From assembly GCA_039808025.1 (NCBI GenBank), contig JBDHSK010000011.1:12168-76167 (forward strand): a DNA stretch of 64,000 nt, read 5' to 3'. Shown piece by piece: positions 26,512 through 35,963 of this stretch. A model generated the notes under the pieces. That model was not told the origin of the DNA and searched no databases. It saw only the letters and a program-made list of their open reading frames with translations. The translations under genes and the position numbers were made by a program. Position 1 is the first letter of the stretch. The number at the start of each line of letters is the position of its first letter. Source of the DNA: Sandaracinobacteroides sp039808025 (GTDB taxonomy: Bacteria > Pseudomonadota > Alphaproteobacteria > Sphingomonadales > Sphingomonadaceae).

Positions 26512-27712
26512 GGCCGGGCCGTGGCGCGGCCCGCTGGACGGGGTGCGCGTGCTCGATTTCACGCGGGTGCTGGCGGGGCCGGCTGCTGCTCTGGCTCTTG
26601 CCGATCTCGGGGCCGAGGTCATCAAGGTCGAGCCTCCCGGCGGTGGCGACGAAACCCGCAGCTTTCCGCCGCTGCGCGATGGGGAAAGCCACTATTTCCT
26701 GGGGGTGAACCGCGGCAAGAAAAGCATCGTCATCGATCTGAAGTCGCCCGATGGCGTTGCCCTGGCACATGGTCTTGCCGATCGCAGCGACATCGTCATC
26801 GAGAATTATCGCCCCGGGGTGATGGAGCGTCTGGGCCTTGGCTATGAGACATTGGCGGCCAGCAACCCCGGGCTGATCTATTGTGCGATTTCGGGCTATG
26901 GCATGACCGGCCCTCTGCGCGACCGACCGTCGTTCGATATCGTGTTGCAGGCTATGTCGGGGGCGCTGTCGGTGAACGGAGAGCCGGGGCAGCTTCCCAC
27001 CAAGATGGGGATTCCGCTGGGGGATCTGGTGGGCGGCATTAACGGGCCGATCGCCATTCTGGCGGCGCTCCATGAGCGCCACCGCACCGGGCGCGGCCAG
27101 CTGATCGACATCAGCCTGATGGACGGGCTGGTCGGCTTGCTGGGCTATTATGCGCAGCTGGCGTTTTTCACCGGCCAGTCACCGCAGCCGCTGGGCTCAC
27201 AGCACCCCAATCTGGTGCCCTATGGCATTTTTCCGGCCCGCGACGGATCGATCGTGGTGGCCTGCCTGACCAATGGCTTCTGGGCGAAGATCTGCGCCGC
27301 CCTTGCCATGCCCGAAGCTGCAACCGACCCGCGCTTTGATACCATTGAGAAACGCCGCGACCATCGCGCCGAAGTCAATGCCCTGCTCAGTAACTTCACC
27401 AGCCGGCACGATGTTGCCGAACTTGTCGCCCTGTTCACCCGACATGAGGTGCCGCATGCCCCAATCCTGTCGGTGATCGAGGCGCTGACGCAGCCTCAGA
27501 CCGTGGCGCGGGGCATGGTGGTTGAGGTGGAGCATAGCCGGCTGGGCGCCATTCCCATCGTCAATCGGCCGTTTCGCTTTGGCGGAGCCGAACAGTCGCC
27601 ACCGTCTGCCCCGCCCACGCTTGGTGAGCATACCGACGAGGTGCTGGCCGCAGTGCTGGGGCTGTCGGCCGAACAGATCGCCCGCCTGCGTACCGACGCC
27701 GTGGTGGCCTGA
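26504..27712 (+). CDS. family III CoA transferase (CaiB/BaiF)
   Basis: 402 residues from GTG 26504, overlapping the SDR stop by eight bases. Family features include GVRVLDFTRVLAGPAAALAL, ADLGAEVIKVEPPGGGDETR and FLGVNRGKKSIVIDLKSPDG near the N-terminus, and IENYRPGVMERLGLGYE. The catalytic Asp is probably D in GIPLGDLVGGINGP (near residue 173). Such enzymes transfer CoA between organic acids. The operon context suggests activation of a carboxylic acid made by the dehydrogenases, but the acid is not identifiable. Confidence 0.9.
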   Translation: MSEAGPWRGPLDGVRVLDFTRVLAGPAAALALADLGAEVIKVEPPGGGDETRSFPPLRDGESHYFLGVNRGKKSIVIDLKSPDGVALAHGLADRSDIVIENYRPGVMERLGLGYETLAASNPGLIYCAISGYGMTGPLRDRPSFDIVLQAMSGALSVNGEPGQLPTKMGIPLGDLVGGINGPIAILAALHERHRTGRGQLIDISLMDGLVGLLGYYAQLAFFTGQSPQPLGSQHPNLVPYGIFPARDGSIVVACLTNGFWAKICAALAMPEAATDPRFDTIEKRRDHRAEVNALLSNFTSRHDVAELVALFTRHEVPHAPILSVIEALTQPQTVARGMVVEVEHSRLGAIPIVNRPFRFGGAEQSPPSAPPTLGEHTDEVLAAVLGLSAEQIARLRTDAVVA

Positions 27713-27801
27713 GGGCGGCAAACCCGCGGCTTTGCCGGTTGTGAAACGGCGGTCTATGGTTGGTGCCGGGCAGGCACCACGAGGGTAGAGAGGAGCAGAC
27801 C

Positions 27802-29301
27802 ATGCGCGAGATCAGCCACTGGATTGGCGGAGAATCGGTATCGGGCGGGACGGGGCGTTTTTCAGACGTGTTCGACCCGGCAACCGGCACGGTACAGGCG
27901 CGGGTGGAGCTGGCCGATGTGGCGCTGGTGCAGCGCGCCGTGGCGGTGGCGCGTGCCGCCCAGCCGCAATGGGCCGCGATGAACCCGCAGCGGCGAGCCC
28001 GGGTGCTGTTCCGCTATCGCGAGCTGATCGAACAGAATACCGAGGAACTGGCGCGGCTCCTGTCATCGGAACATGGCAAGGTGGTGGCTGATGCCCGTGG
28101 CGATGTGCAGCGCGGGCTCGAGGTGGTGGAATTTGCCTGCGGCATTCCCCACCTGCTGAAGGGAGACTATACCCAAGGGGCGGGGCCGGGGATCGATGTC
28201 TATTCGTTCCGGCAGCCGCTGGGGGTGGTGGCCGGAATCACGCCGTTCAACTTCCCGGCGATGATCCCGCTGTGGATGGCGTCGGTGGCGATTGCCTGCG
28301 GCAACGCCTTCATCCTCAAGCCCTCGGAGCGCGACCCGTCGGTGCCGGTGCGGCTGGCGGAGCTGGCGCTGGAGGCAGGGCTTCCCGAAGGCATCTTCAA
28401 CGTCGTGAACGGCGACGCGCAGGCAGTGGATGCCATCCTTGACGACCCTGACATCAAGGCGGTGAGCTTCGTCGGTTCGTCGGATATTGCCCAGTATGTC
28501 TATGGGCGAGGCGCCATGAGCGGCAAGCGCATGCAGTGCATGGGCGGCGCCAAGAACCATGGCATCGTGTTGCCCGATGCCGATTTCGATCAGGTCGTTG
28601 CCGATATCGTCGGCGCAGCCTTCGGCTCGGCGGGGGAACGCTGCATGGCGCTTCCGGTGGTGGTGCCGGTGGGCGAGGCCACTGCCAATGAACTGCGCCA
28701 CCGGCTGCTGCAGGCGATTCCCGGCTTGCGGGTAGGGGTGCCGACCGACGCAGACGCCCATTACGGGCCGGTGGTGACTGCGGCCCATCGTTCCCGGATT
28801 GAACATTATATCGATATGGCGGCCAGTGAAGGGGCGGAAATCGTGGTCGATGGCCGCGGCTTTTCCCTGCAGGGCCATGAGGGCGGGTTTTTCATGGGGC
28901 CAACATTCATCGACCATGTGACTCCGGCGATGAAAAGCTATCAGGAAGAGATTTTCGGACCGGTTCTGCAGATGCTGCGCGCCCACAGCTTCGAGGAGGC
29001 CGTCAGCTACCCGACCCGCCACCCCTATGGCAACGGAGTCGCCATCTTTACCCGCAACGGTGATTTCGCGCGGCGCATGGCCGCCGAGGTAGAGGTGGGA
29101 ATGGTGGGCATCAACGTGCCGATCCCGGTGCCGGTTGCCTACCACAGTTTTGGCGGGTGGAAACGTTCGGGCTTCGGTGACCTCGATCAATACGGGCTGG
29201 ATTCGGTGCGCTTTTATACCCGCACCAAAAAGGTCACCCAGCGCTGGCCTGCCGGAGGCAACATCGAAGACCAGAGCTTCGTGATTCCCACCATGGGGTA
29301 G
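27802..29301 (+). CDS. mmsA: CoA-acylating methylmalonate-semialdehyde dehydrogenase
   Basis: 499 residues from ATG 27802, with GAGGAG eight bases upstream. MmsA-type features: YRELIEQNTEELARLLSSEH near residue 70, GITPFNFPAMIPLWMASVAI, KRMQCMGGAKNHGIVLPDAD (no general-base Glu, as in CoA-acylating members) and AFGSAGERCMALPV with the nucleophilic Cys. It converts methylmalonate or malonate semialdehyde to propionyl- or acetyl-CoA in valine, beta-alanine or inositol breakdown. It closes the catabolic run that begins at 24361. Confidence 0.94.
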   Translation: MREISHWIGGESVSGGTGRFSDVFDPATGTVQARVELADVALVQRAVAVARAAQPQWAAMNPQRRARVLFRYRELIEQNTEELARLLSSEHGKVVADARGDVQRGLEVVEFACGIPHLLKGDYTQGAGPGIDVYSFRQPLGVVAGITPFNFPAMIPLWMASVAIACGNAFILKPSERDPSVPVRLAELALEAGLPEGIFNVVNGDAQAVDAILDDPDIKAVSFVGSSDIAQYVYGRGAMSGKRMQCMGGAKNHGIVLPDADFDQVVADIVGAAFGSAGERCMALPVVVPVGEATANELRHRLLQAIPGLRVGVPTDADAHYGPVVTAAHRSRIEHYIDMAASEGAEIVVDGRGFSLQGHEGGFFMGPTFIDHVTPAMKSYQEEIFGPVLQMLRAHSFEEAVSYPTRHPYGNGVAIFTRNGDFARRMAAEVEVGMVGINVPIPVPVAYHSFGGWKRSGFGDLDQYGLDSVRFYTRTKKVTQRWPAGGNIEDQSFVIPTMG

Positions 29302-29376
29302 CCGGGGTCCGGCAGCGACTTGTTGCAAATTCTGCCAGTGGTGCCCTGACGGGGAAATACCGCAGTGAGCACGGCT

Positions 29377-29970
29377 TTATTTCGCTGGTGCCGGCCAGTG
29401 CGAGATGACGGTCTGCGGCAGCGGACGTGGCCGTTCGTCGAGGGGTTTTGAAGGGGTGCCGATGAACACCCACCCGACGACATGCCCGCCGGGAGCGCCA
29501 AGGGCCTTGGCAACGCCCGGCAGCTGGCTCGCCAGGCCGCTCAGCCAGTTGCCGACAAAGCCCATGGCATGGGCTGCCAGCAGCAGGTTTTGGCAGGCGG
29601 CGCCGGCGGAAAGCTGTTGTTCCCATTCGGGAATGTTTCGCCCGTGCTGAACCGTGGAAATCACCGCCACCAGCACGGGCGCCTGTGCTGCAAAGGCTTC
29701 CAGCTTTTCGATTTCGTGAGCGCCGGCCTCGGGGCGGTGCCTGTGCAGCTTTTCCAGAAGCAGCTGCCGCAAGGCATCCCTGTCGGTGATGACGACAAAG
29801 CGCCATGGCGCCAGCTTGCCATGATCGGGAACGCGGCTGGCAGCCTGCAGGATGGTTGCCAGCTGTCCGGAATCGGGGCCGGGTGCCACCAGAGTGCGCG
29901 CTTTGGCAGAGCGGCGGCTGAGCAGCAGCGACAACGGCGTCGCACCATCATTGAACGTGGGAGTATCCAT
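29377..29970 (-). CDS. nitroreductase family protein
   Basis: 197 residues from ATG 29970; an upstream ATG at 30006 is less likely. FMN-binding features are LLSRRSAKARTL near residue 20 (RRS motif), VPDHGKLAPWRFVVI near 47-61, and SAGAACQNLLLAAHAMG near 120. The order matches the small YdjA-like nitroreductases. These flavoenzymes reduce nitro compounds or quinones with NAD(P)H. It converges with mmsA and is divergent from the receptor at 30072. Confidence 0.88.
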   Translation of the reverse strand: MDTPTFNDGATPLSLLLSRRSAKARTLVAPGPDSGQLATILQAASRVPDHGKLAPWRFVVITDRDALRQLLLEKLHRHRPEAGAHEIEKLEAFAAQAPVLVAVISTVQHGRNIPEWEQQLSAGAACQNLLLAAHAMGFVGNWLSGLASQLPGVAKALGAPGGHVVGWVFIGTPSKPLDERPRPLPQTVISHWPAPAK

Positions 29971-30071
29971 GGCGGCGTCTTGGCACAGGCTGCGGGCGAT
30001 AGCCAATATGTCGCGCCCCCAGGGGGCAGCTTCAGAGTAGCTTCGTCTTCAGAAGCTGTTAGTAGCAGCAC

Positions 30072-32051
30072 ATGCCTGACATGCCCCCACCACTTCCCGA
30101 AACGATCATGGTGCGCGCCATCACCCCTGAAGCCGGAGCCGAGGCCTTTGGCGCCCTGCGGCTGGACCGGGACGACCTGTCAGGCGCATCAGGGCGTGTC
30201 GAAGATGCCTTGCGCACCATTGGCGGCATGCAGCTGTTTCGTGCCTCGTCGACCCGCACCTCGAACCCGACGGCTGATGGCCTTACGGCGCGCGGGCTGG
30301 CGGGCAACGCCGCCAGCCGCCTGCTGGTGACTTTGGATGGCGTACCTTTAGGCGACCCGTTCTTCGGGTTCGTGGCATGGGGCAACCTTATGGGCCGGCC
30401 GATCAGGCAGGCCGAACTGGTGCGTGGCGGCGGGCTGGGCGGATCAGGAGCGCTGGCTGGCACGCTGGCACTGGAAACTGCAGATCCGCAGACGGCCGCC
30501 TCGGTGCGGATGGGCAGCCGCAACAGTGCCGAAGCGATCGTATCACTGGCGCTGCCGGTGGCGTCGGGCAGTTTCGGGCTGTTTGCCGGCCATAGCCGGG
30601 GCGATGGCCAGTATCTGGTGGAAGCGCCCGGCCCCGGCGACATCAAGGCTCGCTACCGGCAAACGGCGCTGGGCGGGCGCGCTGATGTTACGGTGGGCGA
30701 CTTTCAGATCGATGGCGGCATATCGGCTTTTGACGACCAGCGGGTGCGGGGGGTGGAAGGCGCGGATATCGGCTCGTCGGGTGGCGATGCCAGCGTTCGC
30801 CTGCGCTACAATGGTTCGTGGCGTGCCCAACTGGCGATGTTCGCACAGATTCGCGATTTTTCGACCGTAAACCGCACTCTGGATGCCACGCGCACCATCG
30901 CCACCACCAACCTCGACCAGGAAAAGACCCCGGCCCACGGCTGGGGCCTGCGCCTTACGGTCGAGCCGCCGCTGGCTGAGGATGTGGCACTGGCGACAGG
31001 AGCCGAGTGGCGGGAGAATAGCGGCCAGACCCGCGAGCTGTTCCGCTTTGTGGCAGGAGAGCCCACCCGGTTGCGGCTGGCCGGCGGCTCCCAGCAGACG
31101 GGGGGGGTGTTTTTCAATGCCAGCTGGCGGGCAACTCCGCAGTTGCTGCTGACTGCGGCGGGCCAACTTGACCGCTGGCGCATCAGCGATGGCCTGTTGC
31201 AGGAGATGGATCGTGCCAGTGGCGCCATCACCCTTCAGGAAAGCGGTGCGCCGCGAACGGGCACCGAACCAGGTGCCCGTCTTGGCCTCACCTATCGTCC
31301 GGCGCCTGCTTTGCTGTTGCGTGCCGCCAGCTATCGGGGGTGGCGGCTCCCCACTCTGAACGAGCTCTATCGGCCGTTTCGGGCCGGGCCCAATGCAACG
31401 GCCGCCAATCCTGATCTGCAACCGGAACGGTTGTGGGGAGGCGAGATCAGCCTGGCCTACCAGCCACTGGCCAATGCCAGTGTTTCTGTGACCGGCTTCT
31501 ACAACCACTTGCAGAACCCGGTCGCCAATGTGACTCTGGCCTCCGGGCCGGGAATCTTCCCCGGCGTCGGCTTCGTGGCGGCCGGTGGCCAGTACCGGAT
31601 GCGGCAGAACCTGAAGCACATCAACAGCCACGGGCTCGAGGCCGATGCCCGCCTGTCATTGCGCAACGGGCGTATCGTTGGCAGCCTTGCCGTGGTAGAT
31701 GCCACTGTGGCCGGAGGCGGGCTCGATGGTTTGCGGCCGGCGCAGGCTCCGGCCTTCAGCGCCAGCCTTTCCGTGGCCCGGCAGTTCGGGGTTGCCGATC
31801 TGTCGGTCACTCTACGTCACCTTGGTTCGCGCTTTGAAGACGACCGCAACCAGCGTCGCCTGCCGGCGGCCACCACCATTGACCTAATGGCGACCGTTGC
31901 CATGGGGCGCGGTCTGGACCTGTGGCTGGCAGCCGAGAATCTGACCGATGCACTGGTTGCCAGCGGCTTTTCCGGCCAACAGTTCGAACGCGGCCAGCCC
32001 CGTACGCTATGGCTGGGCCTGCGTTACCAGCCGGGTGCCGGCCGGCCCTAG
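30072..32051 (+). CDS. TonB-dependent receptor without a visible signal peptide
   Basis: 659 residues. The plug is recognisable: LSGASGRVEDALRTIGGMQL, ADGLTARGLAGNAASRLLVT, DGVPLGDPFFGFVAWG and GGGLGGSGALAGTLALE. The barrel follows (RAASYRGWRLPTLNELYRPF, NPDLQPERLWGGEISL) and ends at RYQPGAGRP, slightly past the usual terminal aromatic. No signal peptide is encoded: the frame has a TAG at 30063-30065, just before ATG 30072, and the mature-like sequence starts at once. Either the 5' end is lost by a frameshift or the gene is damaged. The barrel class resembles BtuB-type receptors; the ligand is unknown. Confidence 0.82.
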   Translation: MPDMPPPLPETIMVRAITPEAGAEAFGALRLDRDDLSGASGRVEDALRTIGGMQLFRASSTRTSNPTADGLTARGLAGNAASRLLVTLDGVPLGDPFFGFVAWGNLMGRPIRQAELVRGGGLGGSGALAGTLALETADPQTAASVRMGSRNSAEAIVSLALPVASGSFGLFAGHSRGDGQYLVEAPGPGDIKARYRQTALGGRADVTVGDFQIDGGISAFDDQRVRGVEGADIGSSGGDASVRLRYNGSWRAQLAMFAQIRDFSTVNRTLDATRTIATTNLDQEKTPAHGWGLRLTVEPPLAEDVALATGAEWRENSGQTRELFRFVAGEPTRLRLAGGSQQTGGVFFNASWRATPQLLLTAAGQLDRWRISDGLLQEMDRASGAITLQESGAPRTGTEPGARLGLTYRPAPALLLRAASYRGWRLPTLNELYRPFRAGPNATAANPDLQPERLWGGEISLAYQPLANASVSVTGFYNHLQNPVANVTLASGPGIFPGVGFVAAGGQYRMRQNLKHINSHGLEADARLSLRNGRIVGSLAVVDATVAGGGLDGLRPAQAPAFSASLSVARQFGVADLSVTLRHLGSRFEDDRNQRRLPAATTIDLMATVAMGRGLDLWLAAENLTDALVASGFSGQQFERGQPRTLWLGLRYQPGAGRP

Positions 32052-32079
32052 CCAGCGACGGTTCTCCTTGTGTTGCAGC

Positions 32080-32760
32080 CTAGAACGGCTTGGTAACCCC
32101 AAGGTAAGAGGTGGCTACCAGAAGCGCATAGACCACGAACACCCACACGCGGGTATCGTCCATGGTGCGACGCAGCGGCAATTCGGTGGCATCGCTCGAC
32201 CCTTCGGCCAGCAGCCGCTTCAGCTGCGGCCCAACCGGCTTGAAGCGGATCTCGGTAATGATGGCGGCCACGAAGATCAGCCCGAACAACAGGGCCTTGC
32301 AGGCCAGCCAGTGGGGGGCAAGGGGTTCCCCCGTCGCCAGCGACAGGCTGCCAAGGCCAAGATAGAACAGGGTGATCACGATCTTCAGTGCGAACTCGAT
32401 CCTCTGGTTGCGCGCGGCCCGGGGCGTCTGGTCGTGGTGGTGCGAATCCCACGCCAGCCACAGCCAGCCAAGGCCGATTACCCAGGCGGCTGTCAGCAGC
32501 AGCGGCGGAACGGCCCAGTAACCACCCATGGTCACCACCGTCAGCGACATCGGCACCATCAGCGCCCAGGCGCTGCGGGGGATCATGTCAGTTACGACCA
32601 GAAGTTTCAGAAGCGCCAGGCGCTGATCTAGGGAATAGAGTTGACGTTTGCGGAAATGCTGACCGGCCAGGAATACCCCCATGTCGGCACCCAGCCACAG
32701 AACGAACAGCAGCAGGTGCAGGTAGACGACAGTTGGGTAGGCGAGGGCGGTAAGCGACAT
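32080..32760 (-). CDS. conserved multi-pass membrane protein, function unknown
   Basis: 226 residues with about five hydrophobic segments: ALAYPTVVYLHLLLFVLWLG (8-27), SAWALMVPMSLTVVTMGGYW, LLTAAWVIGLGWLWLAW, a segment near 125-145 and a C-terminal one (VFVVYALLVATSYLGV). Conserved-looking polar residues include YLHLLLF, ADMGVF and WDSHHHDQTP. The pattern recalls CopD-like or cytochrome-b-like four-helix membrane proteins, but no defining motif is present. It converges with the receptor gene (29 bases apart) and is divergent from the one at 32894. Confidence 0.7.
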   Translation of the reverse strand: MSLTALAYPTVVYLHLLLFVLWLGADMGVFLAGQHFRKRQLYSLDQRLALLKLLVVTDMIPRSAWALMVPMSLTVVTMGGYWAVPPLLLTAAWVIGLGWLWLAWDSHHHDQTPRAARNQRIEFALKIVITLFYLGLGSLSLATGEPLAPHWLACKALLFGLIFVAAIITEIRFKPVGPQLKRLLAEGSSDATELPLRRTMDDTRVWVFVVYALLVATSYLGVTKPF

Positions 32761-32893
32761 GCGGATATCCTTGAAATATAATAAGTCACCTTGACAGGGA
32801 AATCGAGATCAGGGAAGTTGTCCGGACAATTTTTCCATGATCAACGGATCGGGCGGCTGCGGCTGCCAGTTGATACCTCAAGGGGAGTTAACA

Positions 32894-35374
32894 ATGAAGG
32901 GGTTCCTGTTTTCCTCGGCTGCCATTGTGCCTGCCATTATGCTGGCAAGCCCGGTGCAGGCCCAGCAAGATGATTCGCGCCGTGCAGAGAGTGGCGGCAT
33001 CGAGGACATCATCGTCACTGCCCAGCGCCGCAGCGAGAGCATGCAGAAGGTGCCAATCGCGGTATCGGCCTTCTCGCAGGATCAGCTTCGTTCCCAAGGG
33101 GTGTCCTCGACACTCGATCTCGGCCGGTTCGTTCCCAACCTGCTGTCGATGAACAACACCGGTATCGGCACGGCCAACGCCTTCTACATCCGCGGCCTTG
33201 GCAATACCGAAACCATCTCGACCTTCGATCCGCCCGTCGGCACCTATGTCGACGATATCTACCTGAGCCGCCAGAATGCCAACAACATCAACCTGTTCGA
33301 TGTAGAGCGTGTTGAAGTTCTGCGCGGGCCGCAGGGCACCTTGTTCGGCCGCAACACCACGGGCGGCGCCATCAACGTGGTGATGCGCCAACCTGGAACC
33401 GAATTTGGCGGCTATGCCGAAGTGGGGTACGGCAGCTACGACAAGAAAGTCGTTCGCGGCTCTGTCGATATTCCGGTCAATGATAGCCTCGGGGTCAAGA
33501 TTTCCGGCTACTGGCAAGACGACGACGGCTTCGTGAAGAATGTCACCACCGGCGACCGTCTGAACGACGATGACGGCTGGGGGGTGCGCCTGGGCATTCG
33601 CGGCGATCTTGCCGATGGCATCCAGTGGACCGGTTCTTACGCGCACATCGTTGCCAATGGCGAGAATATCCTGAATTTCACCTGCAACCCCGCCAACCCC
33701 ACGGAATGCGATGGCCGCTATGCGACCACCGGAATCCCGGCCGGGCGCACATCGGCTGATTCTCCCTTTGCCTCGCTGGCGATCACCGGCCGCAAGAAGA
33801 ACTATCTGCTGGGCAACTACACCCAGACCAATCTCATCACCTCGAACCTGGCGTTCGATATCGGCGACAGCGCCAAGCTCAACCTGATTACCGGTTTTGT
33901 GACCCAGGCCCAGCAATATGCCATGGATTTCTATGATGGCCGCGGCGGACCGTCGCTGTCAGTTCCGGTCCCGCCTGTCAGGGGATACGCGCGCGGGGGC
34001 TTTACTTTCCTGAACGACGGTACCCACGAACAGTTCAGCCAGGAAGTCAAGCTGACCGGAAATTTCACCAATAATTTCGTCGAATATGTGGCTGGTGTTT
34101 TCTACCTTCATGAAAACAACATGACGGATTTCGCCGATCTGTTCACGGTTGCGGCACCGGTTACTCTGGTTCTGGGTGACCGTACCCTTCGCAATACCAC
34201 CCGCGCGATTGCCGGATACGCTCAGGCGGATTTCAACGTCACCAGCCAGCTGAAACTTACGGCCGGTATCCGCTATACTGATGAAGTGAAGACTCTGAAC
34301 GTCCACGATAACCGCGTGCAGTGCAGTGGCAACGTGCTGCCGGCCACCTGCCTTGATAATCATAATCTGTTCGGTCCATCGGGTCTTGCCATCCCCACCC
34401 GATTGCAGGCCAAGCTGTGGACCCCGCGCTTTGCCGTCAATTTCAATGCGACCGACGATGTGCTGCTGTTCGCATCGGCGACGCGCGGTTTCAAATCCGG
34501 TGGCTGGAATGCCCGGGTCACTTCGCCATCGGCGTTCATCCCCTTCAACCCCGAGAAGGTGTGGAGCTATGAAGCTGGTGTGAAATCCGAGTGGTTCGAC
34601 CACCGGGTGCGCGCCAACCTTACGGTTTTCCACCTCGATGTCCGCGATTTGCAGACGCCTTCGGCCCTGGTGGCACCCAACGGCTCGGCGTCGTTCATCA
34701 CCCGCAACTTCGCCAACATGAAGAACACCGGGGTCGAGGCCGAGCTTACCGTGGCGCCGGTCACCGGGCTGCATCTGTATGTCAATGCCGGGTATCAGGA
34801 TGCCCGCCTCTCGATCAACCGCGACGCGCCTGATTTCGATGAGTATGGCATTCAGTCTGTCAACGCCCAGCAGAAGCTATGTCAGGCACTGCTTGCGGCC
34901 GGCAACATCCCCGGCGGGCCTGGCACCACGGCAGCCTGCGGCGCCGGGATCATCACCCCAGAGGGCGAGATCGCGCAACCCACCCGCACCCCCAAGCTGA
35001 CTCTGGCTTTTGGCGGCAGTTATGAGATGCCGCTCAGTGAAAGCCTGTCGCTCACGCCGTCAGTGAATGTCAGCTATCGCAGCTCTCAGGAAACGGGGTC
35101 AGCCAACTATACCATCTATTCGGGCAGCATCAGCGGCACCAACGGCTCATTCCCCGCCAATCCGTTCAGCGGCGACATCATCACGGGTTCGTTTGCGCCT
35201 TCGGCATGGTTCGTGAATGCCGGCGTATCGCTGAACGGCCCCGAGAATGTGTGGCAGGTGTCACTCACCTGCACCAACTGCTTCAACCGGGTTGCCGCCA
35301 ACACCTCGCTGGTGAACACCCGCTATATCGACAGTCCGCGGCGGTGGAACGTCAGCCTGCGCCACCGATTCTGA
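32894..35374 (+). CDS. TonB-dependent receptor
   Basis: 826 residues from ATG 32894, which has GGGGAG six bases upstream. The signal peptide ends in SPVQAQ (residue about 24). A TonB-box-like EDIIVTAQRRSES follows, then plug motifs (FYIRGLGNTETISTFDPPVG, VLRGPQGTLFGRNTTGGAIN). The barrel (YAKL-type repeats, TRGFKSGGWNARV) ends in LRHRF with the terminal Phe. An extracellular loop holds a Cys pair, FTCNPANPTECDG; two more cysteines (CTNC) lie near the end. It is followed by a SnoaL-like gene and an exported nucleoside hydrolase, which hints at nucleoside-type ligands. Confidence 0.93.
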   Translation: MKGFLFSSAAIVPAIMLASPVQAQQDDSRRAESGGIEDIIVTAQRRSESMQKVPIAVSAFSQDQLRSQGVSSTLDLGRFVPNLLSMNNTGIGTANAFYIRGLGNTETISTFDPPVGTYVDDIYLSRQNANNINLFDVERVEVLRGPQGTLFGRNTTGGAINVVMRQPGTEFGGYAEVGYGSYDKKVVRGSVDIPVNDSLGVKISGYWQDDDGFVKNVTTGDRLNDDDGWGVRLGIRGDLADGIQWTGSYAHIVANGENILNFTCNPANPTECDGRYATTGIPAGRTSADSPFASLAITGRKKNYLLGNYTQTNLITSNLAFDIGDSAKLNLITGFVTQAQQYAMDFYDGRGGPSLSVPVPPVRGYARGGFTFLNDGTHEQFSQEVKLTGNFTNNFVEYVAGVFYLHENNMTDFADLFTVAAPVTLVLGDRTLRNTTRAIAGYAQADFNVTSQLKLTAGIRYTDEVKTLNVHDNRVQCSGNVLPATCLDNHNLFGPSGLAIPTRLQAKLWTPRFAVNFNATDDVLLFASATRGFKSGGWNARVTSPSAFIPFNPEKVWSYEAGVKSEWFDHRVRANLTVFHLDVRDLQTPSALVAPNGSASFITRNFANMKNTGVEAELTVAPVTGLHLYVNAGYQDARLSINRDAPDFDEYGIQSVNAQQKLCQALLAAGNIPGGPGTTAACGAGIITPEGEIAQPTRTPKLTLAFGGSYEMPLSESLSLTPSVNVSYRSSQETGSANYTIYSGSISGTNGSFPANPFSGDIITGSFAPSAWFVNAGVSLNGPENVWQVSLTCTNCFNRVAANTSLVNTRYIDSPRRWNVSLRHRF

Positions 35375-35404
35375 CTTGGGAGAACTACCCGTTCCGGCTA
35401 TGCA

Positions 35405-35434
35405 CCCTCCTGATGCGCTTGTGCATCAGGAGGG
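35405..35434 (+). terminator. 12-bp perfect hairpin after the receptor
   Basis: Arms CCCTCCTGATGC (35405-35416) and GCATCAGGAGGG (35423-35434) enclose a six-base loop, 30 bases after the receptor stop. No T-run follows. The right arm includes AGGAGG, the only Shine-Dalgarno-like sequence before GTG 35450, so the stem could also hide the ribosome site of the next gene. Confidence 0.6.
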
Positions 35435-35449
35435 GAAAGCAGACTGACG

Positions 35450-35920
35450 GTGGATAAGGAAGTAAATTCACTCAACAGGTTGCTGGCGACGGAGGCCATC
35501 CGCCAGTTGAAGGCGCAGCGGCTCAGGGCCATCGACTCCAAGGACTGGTCCACCTACGCCGCACTGCATGCCGATGATCATGTGTCAGACAGCTATGGCG
35601 GCGAGGTGATGCGCGGCAATGCCGCCAACGTCCGTCATTTGTCGGCACTGCTTGAAGGCGTGACCACCATACATCAGGTGCACTCCTACGAGATCAGCTT
35701 CACGGGGGACAACGACGCCAGCGGGATCTGGGCCATGGAGGACCGGTTGTACTGGACACAGGGCGGCAAACCGCACTGGATACATGGCTGGGGGCATTAC
35801 CACGAACGCTATCGCTGTGAGCGTGGCGTCTGGCGCTTCTGCTACCGCCGGCTGGATCGGCAGCGCGTGGAAATGTCAGACGGCGGCAACCTGGAGGAGC
35901 GTGACAGACCGACTTCCTAG
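35450..35920 (+). CDS. SnoaL-like (NTF2-fold) protein
   Basis: 156 residues from GTG 35450. It shows the SnoaL_4-type pattern: EAIRQLKAQRLRAIDSKDWS near residue 14, then YAALHADDHVSDSYGGEVMR, SGIWAMEDRLYWTQGG, HGWGHYHERYRCERGVWRFC and YRRLDRQRVE. The fold is a small alpha+beta barrel used by isomerases, cyclases and hydratases, so the exact reaction is open. It has no signal peptide, so it is cytoplasmic. It lies between a receptor and an exported nucleoside hydrolase on the same strand, 43 bases before the latter. Confidence 0.83.
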   Translation: MDKEVNSLNRLLATEAIRQLKAQRLRAIDSKDWSTYAALHADDHVSDSYGGEVMRGNAANVRHLSALLEGVTTIHQVHSYEISFTGDNDASGIWAMEDRLYWTQGGKPHWIHGWGHYHERYRCERGVWRFCYRRLDRQRVEMSDGGNLEERDRPTS

Positions 35921-35963
35921 GCTGCCGATTGGCGAGAAATCTGGTGCGGAGGAAACGCGGGCA

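Noticed and set aside
24253..26625. 790-codon minus-strand frame opposite the aldehyde dehydrogenase and SDR
   Set aside because: Antisense shadow caused by GC-biased third positions; low-complexity His/Gly/Arg-rich translation.
29971..30071. Cobalamin riboswitch before the BtuB-like receptor
   Set aside because: No B12-box or conserved AdoCbl core sequences were seen in the short upstream region.
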